From: Auanema rhodensis
Taxonomy: Eukaryota > Nematoda > Chromadorea > Rhabditida > Rhabditidae
DNA: 64,000 bases
Assembly (NCBI GenBank): GCA_964057225.1
Contig: OZ059898.1
Coordinates: 13,975,767-14,039,766 of the forward strand
Reading direction: 5' to 3'
The notes below the pieces were generated by a model, which saw only the letters and a list, made by a program, of their open reading frames with translations, ran no database searches and had not been told where the DNA came from. The translations under genes were made by a program, and so were the position numbers. Of the stretch, positions 55,501-64,000 are shown piece after piece. Position 1 is the stretch's first letter. The number at the start of each line of letters is the position of its first letter.

Positions 55501-58500
55501 TAGCAGACAAATAGCAGATCCTTCATACTCTGTTGTCGACTGGATTTCCGCACATCCTGAGAAATTCTATTTCTTTCTTCGAAATCCCGTCTCAGATAAA
55601 TCAATACAACGATTTTTCAAAATTTACGAACTGCGTAACCCTGAAGAGGCTATACTCTTCTTTTTGGCACAAAAAGAGCTGGCAGCAACCACAAGAGGCG
55701 CTATCCGGTACCTTACTTCTCTACAACTATTAGAGCAGATCGGCGACAGATTGTCAGCGGAAGAATTTGACGAAAAACTCTTAAAGAAAGATGGATCATA
55801 CCGCGAAAGAGCAGAAATCATAGCATTAGAACTAGCATTTACGCCCGTAGTATTTGAAAACAACTTGTCGGTACCATCAAAACAAGAAGTTTTAAAAGCC
55901 TTTGTGAACATGCCGCCTACGAGGCCCAGTTTAACGACTGATAGTGAGGAGGAGAGAAGAGTACTTGAAAACACTCTCGACTTATATCACAACATAATCA
56001 AACTACGCGTGGCTAGGCCAAATAGAACGATAGCCGCCAAGGATGATGAAAGGTTTCGTCATCTGCCGGTTCCTGCCACCAAACTACCAGATATACATAC
56101 ATTATACCACGATATAGAGAACAATTTTGGTATACCGGTGGGCCCACATCCTCGTATACAGAATCCTAGCAAAGATACGCGAGAATTGCTCATTCGGACA
56201 TTCCTACCTTTGCTAGAAGACACACGCAAACCACCTTACTTGAGTAGAAGACTGCCTATTACCACCACTCAAATGACACCACTATCAGGGCCTCCGGAAA
56301 CAATTTACAAAGAACCTACAAAAAGTCAGACGACCTATGCACCACAGCCAGTAACAAAAACCGCTACCTTGGTGCAGCAAACAACAAGATTTGATGAAAC
56401 TACTGAGACAACCACGACACACGCAACAAGCACGATGTTATATGCTTTGTACACTGAGAAAACACCTTCAACAATGACACCCATATCCGAAACCACGCTA
56501 CGCTCCTTAAGGAAACAAAGAACATCATCGCCTCCTATAGAAACAAAAGCGATTCAGGCTCAGAGCAATTATATAGCATCAAAAGTGAACAATGAAATGC
56601 AAACTAATCAAAATACATCTCGAAAAATAGCACAAGATCATCTGCAATACGCTACCACAATTGTGCAGGAAGAACTACAACGACATTTTGTGGAATCTTT
56701 TGAATCCATATGTGAAATCCAGAATAGATACCTGGAATTATGGCGTTCTATTTTACAAATAGAGCCCACAATTGCAATGAGGACCATACTAGGTAGAGAC
56801 GATATTGCAGCGCGTTTTGTGGGCAGCGAGATAGTACATGTTCACATATGTCTACCTCTGAAGCCTAAGACTGTTCATTATTCACATAAGATCAACGAAA
56901 CTTGCTATCTAGAGACGCCAGTAACAACAGAGGAGAATAAATTGTATTTTGCTGCACCAGGATCGAAAGATTTATTGACACATGGAAAAGAAATAAATTG
57001 CGATCACGTACCAACTGATGTATATTCAAAAGATGGCGAGTGGATGAATGTCAATGGGTCGGTAGAAGTGAACCCCATCTCACTTCTTGATGGTGCTCAC
57101 CATCATCAAATTACACCATTGAAATTTACAGGAGCTCATCTTTATACGAATCTTTCATCACGAATATACTCAATGACTACAGCAATCGCATACGGAGCTA
57201 GTCTTGCATCAATACGACAAAATCACGTATTACATACCATTCACAATGATCCTCAAATAACATCGACATTTAATCTTTTGAAAAGGGGCAGCGATTATAT
57301 CTCGAAAGCTAAAGAATTTACATCTACAGCCTGGAACAGTGTCATAGATAGTTTGATAGGGTCAATTGAAAAAACACTCATATTCATAGGATCCGTGGTC
57401 ATAATTATCGCATTGACCATTATTGTTATCGTCATCGCTAAACTATACTTCTGTAAAACAATGCCGTTACCTATCATGCACATTCAAGGCATGGATCATG
57501 AGCCCCCAGGCTATGAAGAAACATTGGAACTTGTTAGTCGAGCAGATCAACCAATGCCAGAAAGCATAATGAAACAATACTATCCAGCTCTGGTGACATT
57601 TATTCCATTAGCAATGCCATTCATCTCTTCTATTAGAGCAACGGAAACAAAGTTACCTTTGATATACATATCAGTAGAGGACAAGCTGATACTAGCACTA
57701 TGGGATTCAGGCTCATCAGTCTCATATGTTAGGCTATCGACACTAAAATATTTAAATATGGCTCAACATATTAAAAAGAGACGTTTAGTTGCAATGGCTG
57801 CTAATAAATCAACATTCACATTATATGGAAAAATAGAACTCATTATTGAAATTGCTGGTTATGAAATCGAACACACATTTTTGGTCTCGAGCGATAACGA
57901 TTGCCCAGCCCCAGCGTTAATTGGACTCGACTTCATGAAAACGCTCGATAGCGAAAACATCGACGTCAGCCTGAAACCATCCAAAAAAACGCTCGAGATT
58001 GGTAACCACGCTCTTCCTTTGATTGAACAAGAAGTCATTAAACAGAAATCAATAACTGTAAACATCATCAATTTAAAAAGACGTATACTACAGCCTGAAG
58101 AAGAAGCTCCTATACCAATCAAAACAGACAGGCCACTCGAACAAAACGAAGTGGTAGTCTTAGGAGACAACGGAAGCGCGTTAGCCACCAGTTATCCAAC
58201 AGCGTTTCGTGATACATGTGGAGTATATGTTATATTCAGAAACAATACAGATAAAACGATAGAAATAGAACCCAACTCGGTAATTGGGCAAGCAAACATA
58301 GGAGAAATCCAGTCCTGGCAGTCCATCAAGAACGAGCCAACAACGCCTTATATACCACCCGAGGCAGACTGGGAAAACAAATTACCACACTTTCCCAGAG
58401 ATTTCATGAAAGACCTTAACCTTGAGAAAGCTGACCTAACAAAGGAAGATAAACAAGAACTAACAAAAATAATCGAACAACATAGGGAAGCTTTTCTAAA

Positions 58501-61372
58501 TGAAGATAGAAAAATAGGCTTATTCAAAGGACCCGTCGAACATACTATTCCATTAAGAACGGACATGGATATGCCAAGACCAAGAATAACACGTATTCCA
58601 CTTGGAAAACAAGAAGAAATAGAAAGACAAATCCTAGAAATGCTTGAACAAGACATTATTGAACCATCTACATCTTTGTTCAATAGCCCTGTAGTATTGG
58701 TCAAGAAGAAAGACGATACTTATAGGTTCGTGACAGATTTTCGAGCCTTAAATAACGTAACACGCAAGCAAACATATGTAATACCAAGCATTTCGGACAT
58801 AGTTGACATGGCAGCGGGAGCTAAATTCTTCTCAAACTTCGACTTAGTATCAGGATTCTTTCAAATATCTTTACGGAAATCAGATCGACGATTAACAGCA
58901 TTTACTACAACATCAGGAACGTATCAATACAAACGTATGCCTATGGGTCTCTGTGGAGCCCCACATACATTTCAAACAGCTGTAAGATACTTGCAAAGTA
59001 AATGTTCTTGCAAACTATTTGTCTACCTGGACGATCTATTAGTCATATCAGATACAAGAGAACAACATCTCAAAGACATCGACGAATTATTGCACGCAGT
59101 AGAAAAATTAGGAATGAAAATAAAGCTCAAGAAATGCGCTTTTGCACAACCAGAAGTGAAATTCTTAGGACTAATAGTTGGACGACAAGGAATGAAGCCA
59201 GATCCTCAAAAGGTCGCGGCTATACAGGACTATCCTGCACCTAAGAACGCAACAGGAGTACGCGCTTTCTTAGGAATGGTTGGATTCTTTCGAAAATTTA
59301 TAAAAGATTTTGCACGGATCGCAAGTCCTTTATACGACTTAACAAAGGCAGAGACTGAATTTATATGGAATAAAGAACATCAAGAAGCTATAGATCTCCT
59401 AAAAAGAAGTCTTATACAGGCACCCGTGTTAAGCCCACCAAAATCAGATCGCTTATTTATCATTGAAAGCGACGGGAGTAACATTGCCATAGGTGCCGTA
59501 TTACTACAACCAGAAGATCCAAGACAACCTCTAAAGAATCTACATCCAATCGCATTTGCAAGCAGAAAATTAGTAAAAGCAGAAAGGAATTATGCGCCTA
59601 TAGAAATAGAAGCGCTAGGCCTAGTGTACGCGCTAAATCAGTTTCGAACATATATTCTTGGAACACATACAATATGCATTACGGACCATCGACCTCTTAC
59701 TAGCTTACTAACGCGAAGAGACTTATTTGGACGACTCGCGAAATTTCAGCTAGTAATCCAAGAATACGATATCGAGATAAGATATAGAGAAGGCCAATTG
59801 AACAAAGTATGCGATGCTTTATCCCGATACATAGGAGAAGAAGCCAACGACGCAAGGCCTGAGACGAAGAAGAAGAAGAAAAAGGAAGAAATTCACATAA
59901 ATGCCATAAATACACCAACAATAAAGGAGCTTCAACTAAACACCCCTTGGATTAAAAGAACGATAGCGGAGATAGAATATAGAGCACAAAAGAATATGAC
60001 AGCAAACGATAGATACTGCGTTATAAACGATTTGCTCTATACAAGACCAACAGACAAAAAGCCTCATCCTGCAATCGTTATACCACAAGACCATCCAATA
60101 ACGGACGAAATTATCAAATTATTTCACGAAGATCCCACCATAGCAGCACATCAAGGAATAAATAAGACAAAGGAAGCAATATTAAGAAGATTTTATTGGA
60201 CAAACATGCAGAATGACATCACAATGTTTATCAAAAACTGCATAAAATGTGCGCAAAGAAAGAAGGATCCCCATTCTATGACAGTTCAACCAATCGGACA
60301 ATTTGAAATACCAAGTAAACCATTCGAACGGGTTCACATGGATATTATGGGACCATTCCCTCCCACACGAAGAAATTGCACCCATGTAATTACCATACAA
60401 GACTCATTCACTAAGTGGGCGACAACAATAGCAGTTCCGTGTATTACAACAGAAATTACCATCGACAGATTTCTAAGGAATTTTGTATACATTTATGGAC
60501 CTCCCCAGCGACTGATCACCGACCGAGGATCCAATTTTGTATCAAAAAAGTTCGAAGAAATGTGTAAAATGGTTGGAATAATACATGAACCTACCCTTCC
60601 TCATCAAAAGAACTCTAACGGTCAAGTCGAAAGACTACATAGAACGTTAGAGGAAGGGTTAACACACTATATGAAAGAAGACCTAAGCGAATGGGATACC
60701 ATTTTACCCAAGATTACTTTCGCGATCAACAATATTCAGCACGCTACAACCGGAATTGCACCATATGTAGCACTATTCGGAAAAGAAGGCAGAATGATAC
60801 TCGATGCCGAATTACCAGACACCATACGGAGAATACAGGAAATTTCTGATGAACTACTAGCAAGAAAGCCACAAATGATGAAAAGAAACCAAATAATTCA
60901 TGACCGAATAGCGCAGAATCAAGAAAATGCAAAGAAAAAGAAGGACCAAACACAAAGAACGCGCGACAGAAATATACAACCAGGAGATATGGTCATGACC
61001 ACTATAAAATCACATCAAATTGGTCAGAAACTACGAAAAAGCTACGATGGACCCTTCGAAGTCATCAATGTCGAAGGATCTAAGGTCCAAATAAGGAATG
61101 GAGCAGGAAAAATTCAAGACATTCATAAAGACAACCTCAAATTATTCTCTAATTCGGAACAAGACAGCGCTTACAATACCAGAGCGAGCAAATGGAAACA
61201 ACAAGCCGAGGAAGAAGACGACAGCGATATTGAGGTCATCGAAGTAATAAAAGGGAACAAGGGAAGCGACTCAGAAACAGAACCAGAATCAGAAATGGAG
61301 GATGGAAACGAACTATGGTTACCGACTAATACGAACCGACAGAGAATAAAAAAAGTAAAATATTATAATTGA
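52556..61372 (+). CDS. Gypsy B gag-env-like-pol polyprotein (2938 codons)
   Basis: Numbering starts from the GTG at 52556; no ATG lies nearby, so the true start is unresolved. Residues 1-355 are a Ser/Thr-rich basic region. A gag capsid-like domain spans about 355-545, followed by Gln/Asn/Tyr repeats and Arg/Gly motifs (551-640) in place of CCHC knuckles. A signal-like hydrophobic segment is at 644-668, then a Cys-rich ectodomain with N-glycosylation sites, a furin-like RTKR at 929-932, a Thr/Pro-rich mucin-like stretch at about 1235-1320, a membrane segment at 1608-1631 and PPGY at 1650-1653. The aspartic protease has D1717-S-G. RT has YLDD at 2157-2160, and RNase H lies near 2300-2420. Integrase has an HHCC region (2523-2565) and D2596, D2656, E2692. 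The tail is acidic. No stops or frameshifts interrupt it. Cleavage by signal peptidase, furin and the element's protease would be needed. The env assignment is structural inference. Confidence 0.92.
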   Translation: MAKRFASAFSALHPSDSNSDATVASRTRSRTRLLSVQIEESNQPDEKPKPQLDKFYTPREGTYSPSDDTDEDPDFIIADGNAQTPTTNPKVRSFNTNKNRKIQKENPTTVSASPVNSDPNTLSAITDNTLSPSIELTQSPQAYSATTDLRNSSNQELTEANTSQSPLSAITDKLKKNISNKRKTSTPRKRTKVTTEAEAPSAEASEVSPLSLTTDKYKNKRSLTARLIKILNLSPGDKATTPNTVRPRFASHNSYLNKSDSAILSSQSTPITPPQASGRVIKVQKARSTTAVPVISSSIDSETGGSSETRRNTYPEASISEVITSPITHPKGISSEMTETPRLPGAGKSTIAQALSSPYCPIYDGSRNFRDFVAKFNTFSNALGLVMPERLTILPLLLKNERAEEAYTQLANEIKTAGPWITLIEELTSKLCPEYNQDPALITLQNSTQGDLSVDGFAQTLRNLSLNAFSQSDPHKDHILRSTFLRGLKNSIRPGVIRAKPKTFSEAIDNARWEESIANQVADPQALLVNAIERTFPQRRDPGRRGNGRGYQSFNNKNYQNYQNYQNSSNYQKPQNYQNSFARNRNFGNRGRNFSNQPNSNWYQRNNTLSRNQEINDNRQRLNNPFRGNNNNRGRGRGSRVNNLTLISPLTLAVALSVILSLITTVEAYQLCTKATGGALLIPPSLRKCSIPSTKHVLRTRIHLYTRNQTAHEWDAWRCSKEVHKICIRDLLFLRDYNSTVDRIEKIPAAECRLAVRDRKWSSEELKKLDSITYATNEPTFSPGRSLNNEQCEEKPRLVLERGVMTRMPDDTVISNLILNTEGCLSHHGECASNTSIIIWDKQPYENRCNYIDMSEYDAIIGDSIILIPTTQSALVIENKKVPKEISSCFQQPIFHTTTGNYILFPKFPNDINIHELIEREFKKLPPKRTKRAIAECKVEMNKEWIQQQEDFETIILNICPYPFLRPVMSNPGISQIIPLMRSRQIADPSYSVVDWISAHPEKFYFFLRNPVSDKSIQRFFKIYELRNPEEAILFFLAQKELAATTRGAIRYLTSLQLLEQIGDRLSAEEFDEKLLKKDGSYRERAEIIALELAFTPVVFENNLSVPSKQEVLKAFVNMPPTRPSLTTDSEEERRVLENTLDLYHNIIKLRVARPNRTIAAKDDERFRHLPVPATKLPDIHTLYHDIENNFGIPVGPHPRIQNPSKDTRELLIRTFLPLLEDTRKPPYLSRRLPITTTQMTPLSGPPETIYKEPTKSQTTYAPQPVTKTATLVQQTTRFDETTETTTTHATSTMLYALYTEKTPSTMTPISETTLRSLRKQRTSSPPIETKAIQAQSNYIASKVNNEMQTNQNTSRKIAQDHLQYATTIVQEELQRHFVESFESICEIQNRYLELWRSILQIEPTIAMRTILGRDDIAARFVGSEIVHVHICLPLKPKTVHYSHKINETCYLETPVTTEENKLYFAAPGSKDLLTHGKEINCDHVPTDVYSKDGEWMNVNGSVEVNPISLLDGAHHHQITPLKFTGAHLYTNLSSRIYSMTTAIAYGASLASIRQNHVLHTIHNDPQITSTFNLLKRGSDYISKAKEFTSTAWNSVIDSLIGSIEKTLIFIGSVVIIIALTIIVIVIAKLYFCKTMPLPIMHIQGMDHEPPGYEETLELVSRADQPMPESIMKQYYPALVTFIPLAMPFISSIRATETKLPLIYISVEDKLILALWDSGSSVSYVRLSTLKYLNMAQHIKKRRLVAMAANKSTFTLYGKIELIIEIAGYEIEHTFLVSSDNDCPAPALIGLDFMKTLDSENIDVSLKPSKKTLEIGNHALPLIEQEVIKQKSITVNIINLKRRILQPEEEAPIPIKTDRPLEQNEVVVLGDNGSALATSYPTAFRDTCGVYVIFRNNTDKTIEIEPNSVIGQANIGEIQSWQSIKNEPTTPYIPPEADWENKLPHFPRDFMKDLNLEKADLTKEDKQELTKIIEQHREAFLNEDRKIGLFKGPVEHTIPLRTDMDMPRPRITRIPLGKQEEIERQILEMLEQDIIEPSTSLFNSPVVLVKKKDDTYRFVTDFRALNNVTRKQTYVIPSISDIVDMAAGAKFFSNFDLVSGFFQISLRKSDRRLTAFTTTSGTYQYKRMPMGLCGAPHTFQTAVRYLQSKCSCKLFVYLDDLLVISDTREQHLKDIDELLHAVEKLGMKIKLKKCAFAQPEVKFLGLIVGRQGMKPDPQKVAAIQDYPAPKNATGVRAFLGMVGFFRKFIKDFARIASPLYDLTKAETEFIWNKEHQEAIDLLKRSLIQAPVLSPPKSDRLFIIESDGSNIAIGAVLLQPEDPRQPLKNLHPIAFASRKLVKAERNYAPIEIEALGLVYALNQFRTYILGTHTICITDHRPLTSLLTRRDLFGRLAKFQLVIQEYDIEIRYREGQLNKVCDALSRYIGEEANDARPETKKKKKKEEIHINAINTPTIKELQLNTPWIKRTIAEIEYRAQKNMTANDRYCVINDLLYTRPTDKKPHPAIVIPQDHPITDEIIKLFHEDPTIAAHQGINKTKEAILRRFYWTNMQNDITMFIKNCIKCAQRKKDPHSMTVQPIGQFEIPSKPFERVHMDIMGPFPPTRRNCTHVITIQDSFTKWATTIAVPCITTEITIDRFLRNFVYIYGPPQRLITDRGSNFVSKKFEEMCKMVGIIHEPTLPHQKNSNGQVERLHRTLEEGLTHYMKEDLSEWDTILPKITFAINNIQHATTGIAPYVALFGKEGRMILDAELPDTIRRIQEISDELLARKPQMMKRNQIIHDRIAQNQENAKKKKDQTQRTRDRNIQPGDMVMTTIKSHQIGQKLRKSYDGPFEVINVEGSKVQIRNGAGKIQDIHKDNLKLFSNSEQDSAYNTRASKWKQQAEEEDDSDIEVIEVIKGNKGSDSETEPESEMEDGNELWLPTNTNRQRIKKVKYYN

Positions 61373-62001
61373 TAACGATGAATTAGAAATTTCTTTGCAA
61401 GACATTAGAAATAGGCATCAAAAGAAGAGATTTCAAAAAATAATAAACTTATGATGATATTAATTAATACTAAGACCAAAGCCGTAAAACTATGCTGATT
61501 ACAGAGATTTGAAACTTGTGAAAAAAAAAATAATATAATAAATAAATAAATCAATAAAATGAAAAGCTCTACATGCCTCCCCATGATAGATGAGACGAAC
61601 ACTGACAGGCATATAGACCACATGTCAACTGAGTGGTAGCCGCCATTAGTACTCGAGGATTCGCTCTGGGAGACAGGTAGAGACAGAGAAAAATAGAAAT
61701 CAATACCTCTACCACAGCTAGTATACGAGTTAGCAGTTGCAAGTATTAGTACAATGACCAAACTATACAAAAGCGATATACAAAAAAAAAAAAAAAAAAT
61801 CTCTACTTATGATGACTATATGAAACAAACATATGAACTAAATATAAAAATTCTAATTCTTCGTTACCAAAAATTACGTATTTCATATTATTGTGTTAAA
61901 ATTTTTTTTTCTCTCCAAACTGTAAAACACAACTACATACCAACTCAAAAACTTTTTGGTTAAAATTCGCGAGGACGCGAAAAATCTTTTGAAAAAGGGC
62001 A
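61373..62001 (+). other. Gypsy B 3' untranslated region
   Basis: AT-rich DNA with a stretch conserved in gypsy A ('gacgaacactgacaggc', 'gagtggtagccgccattag'). It ends with polypurine tract GAAAAAGGG at 61991-61999. No coding pattern is seen. Confidence 0.7.
61991..61999 (+). promoter_or_regulatory. Polypurine tract of gypsy B
   Basis: GAAAAAGGG, 2 nt before the right LTR. Confidence 0.75.
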
Positions 62002-62366
62002 CGTTCCATGCGGACGCCTAGTGTATGTAGTTAGTGGGTTAGAGTTAGACTGACTAGAGGACTGAGGAATAGCTCCGCCTTACCTCGGTTCTCTAACCAG
62101 GAGTTCGCCTCTTAGCAAGCCCATGGACGGTTTGTATCTAGTTTAGTTTATCTTGTACATTAGTCATTGTCTTGTAAATGTAGTCTACTCCATTCTTGTA
62201 TTATTGTAGTGTAATGTTGTTGTATCGTGTATAAAAAATCTATCCTTTTCCTTATCTTATGATATCCTTATGCTCTGTTTTCATACGCTACACTTATGGA
62301 ATACTATCCGCGTAGTTGAGCAGACTACAATGGTCTGTTCAGTATACGCAGGAGCATAATGGAACG
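62002..62366 (+). repeat. Gypsy family B right (3') LTR
   Basis: 365 bp. The one visible difference from the left LTR changes AATAAA to AAAAAA ('gtataaaaaatc'). Confidence 0.93.
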
Positions 62367-62432
62367 GTATTTTCAAGATCTTTGCAACATATAGCAAAAC
62401 GTCAAACCATTCTTAAAAAATGAAAAATGTAT

Positions 62433-62503
62433 GCCTTCGGGGGGAATCGAACCTCCGACGAATGCTTGGAAGGCATCCATGCTGACCATTACACCACGAA
62501 CGC
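62433..62503 (-). tRNA. tRNA-Gly(UCC), variant, probably dead
   Basis: C70 to G, G51 to A and one variable-loop change. Confidence 0.63.
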
Positions 62504-62698
62504 TACGATGGCTCTTGAACTATTAGATTAGATGAGTTGACACATCTTTGACTTCATATATAATTACAGAATGAAAAGCAGAAACATATTTTTTTCAAAC
62601 GTTTCACATCAAAAAATCAAAAATGGACAAGCTCAAGTATTTTCAAAATCTTTGCAACATATTGCAATCAAATCGTTCAGAAAAAATGAAAAATGTGT

Positions 62699-62769
62699 GC
62701 GTTCGGGGGGAATCGAACCCCCGTCGAATGCTTGGAAGGCATCCATGCTGACCATTACACCACGAACGC
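62699..62769 (-). tRNA. tRNA-Gly(UCC)
   Basis: Consensus copy. Confidence 0.93.
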
Positions 62770-62963
62770 TACAATAGGTTGTGAACTATTAGATTAGATG
62801 AGTTGACACATCTTTGACTTCATTGATAATTACGAATGAAAAGCAGTAACATATTTTTTTCAAACGTTTCACATCAAAAAATCAAAAATGGACAAGCTCA
62901 AGTATTTTCAAAATCTTTGCAACATATTGCAATCAAATCGTTCAGAAAAAATGAAAAATGTGT

Positions 62964-63034
62964 GCGTTCGAGGGGAATCGAACCCCCGTCGAATGCTTGG
63001 AAGGCATCCATGCTGACCATTACACCACGAACGC
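62964..63034 (-). tRNA. tRNA-Gly(UCC), variant
   Basis: C65 to U (G-U wobble kept). Confidence 0.8.
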
Positions 63035-63232
63035 TACAATAGGTTGTGAACTATTAGATTAGATGAGTTGACACATCTTTGACTTCATATATAATTACGA
63101 ATGAAAAGCAGTAACATATTTTTTTCAAACGTTTCACATCAAAAATTCAAAAATGGACAAGCTCAAGTATTTTCAAAATCTTTGCAACATATAGCAAAAC
63201 GTCAAACCATTCTTAAAAAATGAAAAATGTAT

Positions 63233-63303
63233 GCCTTCGGGGGGAATCGAACCTCCGTCGAATGCTTGGAAGGCATCCATGCTGACCATTACACCACGAA
63301 CGC
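63233..63303 (-). tRNA. tRNA-Gly(UCC), variant, probably dead
   Basis: C70 to G and G51 to A. Confidence 0.65.
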
Positions 63304-63498
63304 TACGATGGCTCTTGAACTATTAGATTAGATGACTTGACACATCTTTGACTTCATATATAATTACAGAATGAAAAGCAGAAACATATTTTTTTCAAAC
63401 GTTTCACATCAAAAAATCAAAAATGGACAAGCTCAAGTATTTTCAAAATCTTTGCAACATATTGCAATCAAATCATTCACAAAAAATGAAAAATGTAT

Positions 63499-63569
63499 GC
63501 GTTCGGGGGGAATCGAACCCCCGTCGAATGCTTGGAAGGCATCCATGCTGACCATTACACCACGAACGC
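63499..63569 (-). tRNA. tRNA-Gly(UCC)
   Basis: Consensus copy. Confidence 0.93.
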
Positions 63570-63763
63570 TACAATAGGTTGTGAACTATTAGATTAGATG
63601 AGTTGACACATCTTTGACTTCATATATAATTACGAATGAAAAGCAGTAACATATTTTTTTCAAACGTTTCACATCAAAAATTCAAAAATGGACAAGCTCA
63701 AGTATTTTCAAAATCTTTGCAACATATTGCAATCAAATCGTTCAGAAAAAATGAAAAATGTGT

Positions 63764-63834
63764 GCGTTCGGGGGGAATCGAACCCCCGTCGAATGCTTGG
63801 AAGGCATCCATGCTGACCATTACACCACGAACGC
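63764..63834 (-). tRNA. tRNA-Gly(UCC)
   Basis: Consensus copy. Confidence 0.93.
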
Positions 63835-64000
63835 TACAATAGGTTGTGAACTATTAGATTAGATGAGTTGACACATCTTTGACTTCATATATAATTACGA
63901 ATGAAAAGCAGTAACATATTTTTTTCAAACGTTTCACATCAAAAATTCAAAAATGGACAAGCTCAAGTATTTTCAAAATCTTTGCAACATATTGCAATCA

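Larger units (their letters stand above)
50852..62366 (+). mobile_element. Complete Ty3/gypsy family B element, gag-env-pol order
   Basis: The 11,515-bp element has 365-bp LTRs differing at one visible base, a 4-bp target duplication GTAT (50848-50851 and 62367-62370), a primer-binding site, a polypurine tract and one open frame of 2938 codons. Ty3/gypsy identity rests on the YLDD reverse transcriptase, RNase H and DDX35E integrase order. An envelope-like module sits between gag and protease. Family A (9654, 49357) is a sister family with diverged LTRs. The insertion looks recent. Confidence 0.95.
62367..64000 (-). repeat. tRNA-Gly array, block 5 (6 full copies, continues past the window)
   Basis: This is the array continuation after gypsy B. 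It starts mid-spacer at the GTAT target repeat and runs off the right edge in spacer. Confidence 0.93.

Noticed and set aside
53017..60953. Minus-strand ORFs of 62-118 residues across the gypsy B polyprotein
   Set aside because: They overlap a strongly supported coding frame and show no domains.
61500..61700. Possible tRNA-like structure in the conserved gypsy 3' region ('gagtggtagccgccattag')
   Set aside because: No full cloverleaf or B box could be drawn; only the conservation between A and B is supported.
733..63842. Dozens of 60-85 residue plus-strand ORFs, one per array unit, sharing a GGIEPPSNAWKASMLTITPR-type peptide
   Set aside because: They run through the spacer and then antisense through the tRNA gene. 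Their conservation is that of the tRNA and the recent duplications; frames and ends vary from unit to unit and no coding signature remains.

Overview
The window is nuclear DNA of a nematode, most like a Caenorhabditis-type rhabditid. The evidence is a transposase gene with 14 tiny introns (42-70 nt, most about 43 nt) ending in TTTCAG/TTTTAG, a tRNA-Gly(UCC) of nematode type, and Pao/BEL and Ty3/gypsy LTR retrotransposons carrying envelope-like modules. I see no ordinary single-copy host gene.

The backbone is a tandem array of a ~267-bp unit. Each unit holds one 71-nt tRNA-Gly(UCC) gene on the minus strand plus a ~196-bp AT-rich spacer. I count 129 full-length copies, about 81 of them identical to the consensus, plus four copies broken by transposons or rearrangement. 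Layers of larger duplications (534, 2409 and 2940 bp, and a ~3.8-kb block repeated 6.7 kb apart) show repeated unequal exchange. Many variant copies have lost bases that tRNA genes cannot normally lose (G18, G19, C56, pair 3:70), and two copies have a changed anticodon (ACC, UCG).

Five transposons interrupt the array. (1) 1-619 is the right end of a MULE DNA transposon. (2) 1192-9537 is a complete, apparently very young Pao/BEL element on the minus strand, inside a tRNA gene, with a phlebovirus-G2-like envelope module at its C terminus. (3) 9654-13213 is a Ty3/gypsy element that has lost nearly all of gag-pol and env but carries an extra antisense spliced gene with its own AATAAA. (4) 16778-20968 is a full MULE with 179-bp inverted repeats and a reconstructible 15-exon, 749-residue transposase, inside another tRNA gene. 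(5) 50852-62366 is a full Ty3/gypsy element with one 2938-residue frame in the unusual order gag - env-like - protease - RT - RNase H - integrase. A solo LTR of family A lies at 49357-49701.

The most interesting signals are the scale of the tRNA array, the gag-env-pol polyprotein whose membrane segments make topological sense of that order, its lack of an AUG start, the antisense cargo gene, and the duplication of an array segment together with its MULE.
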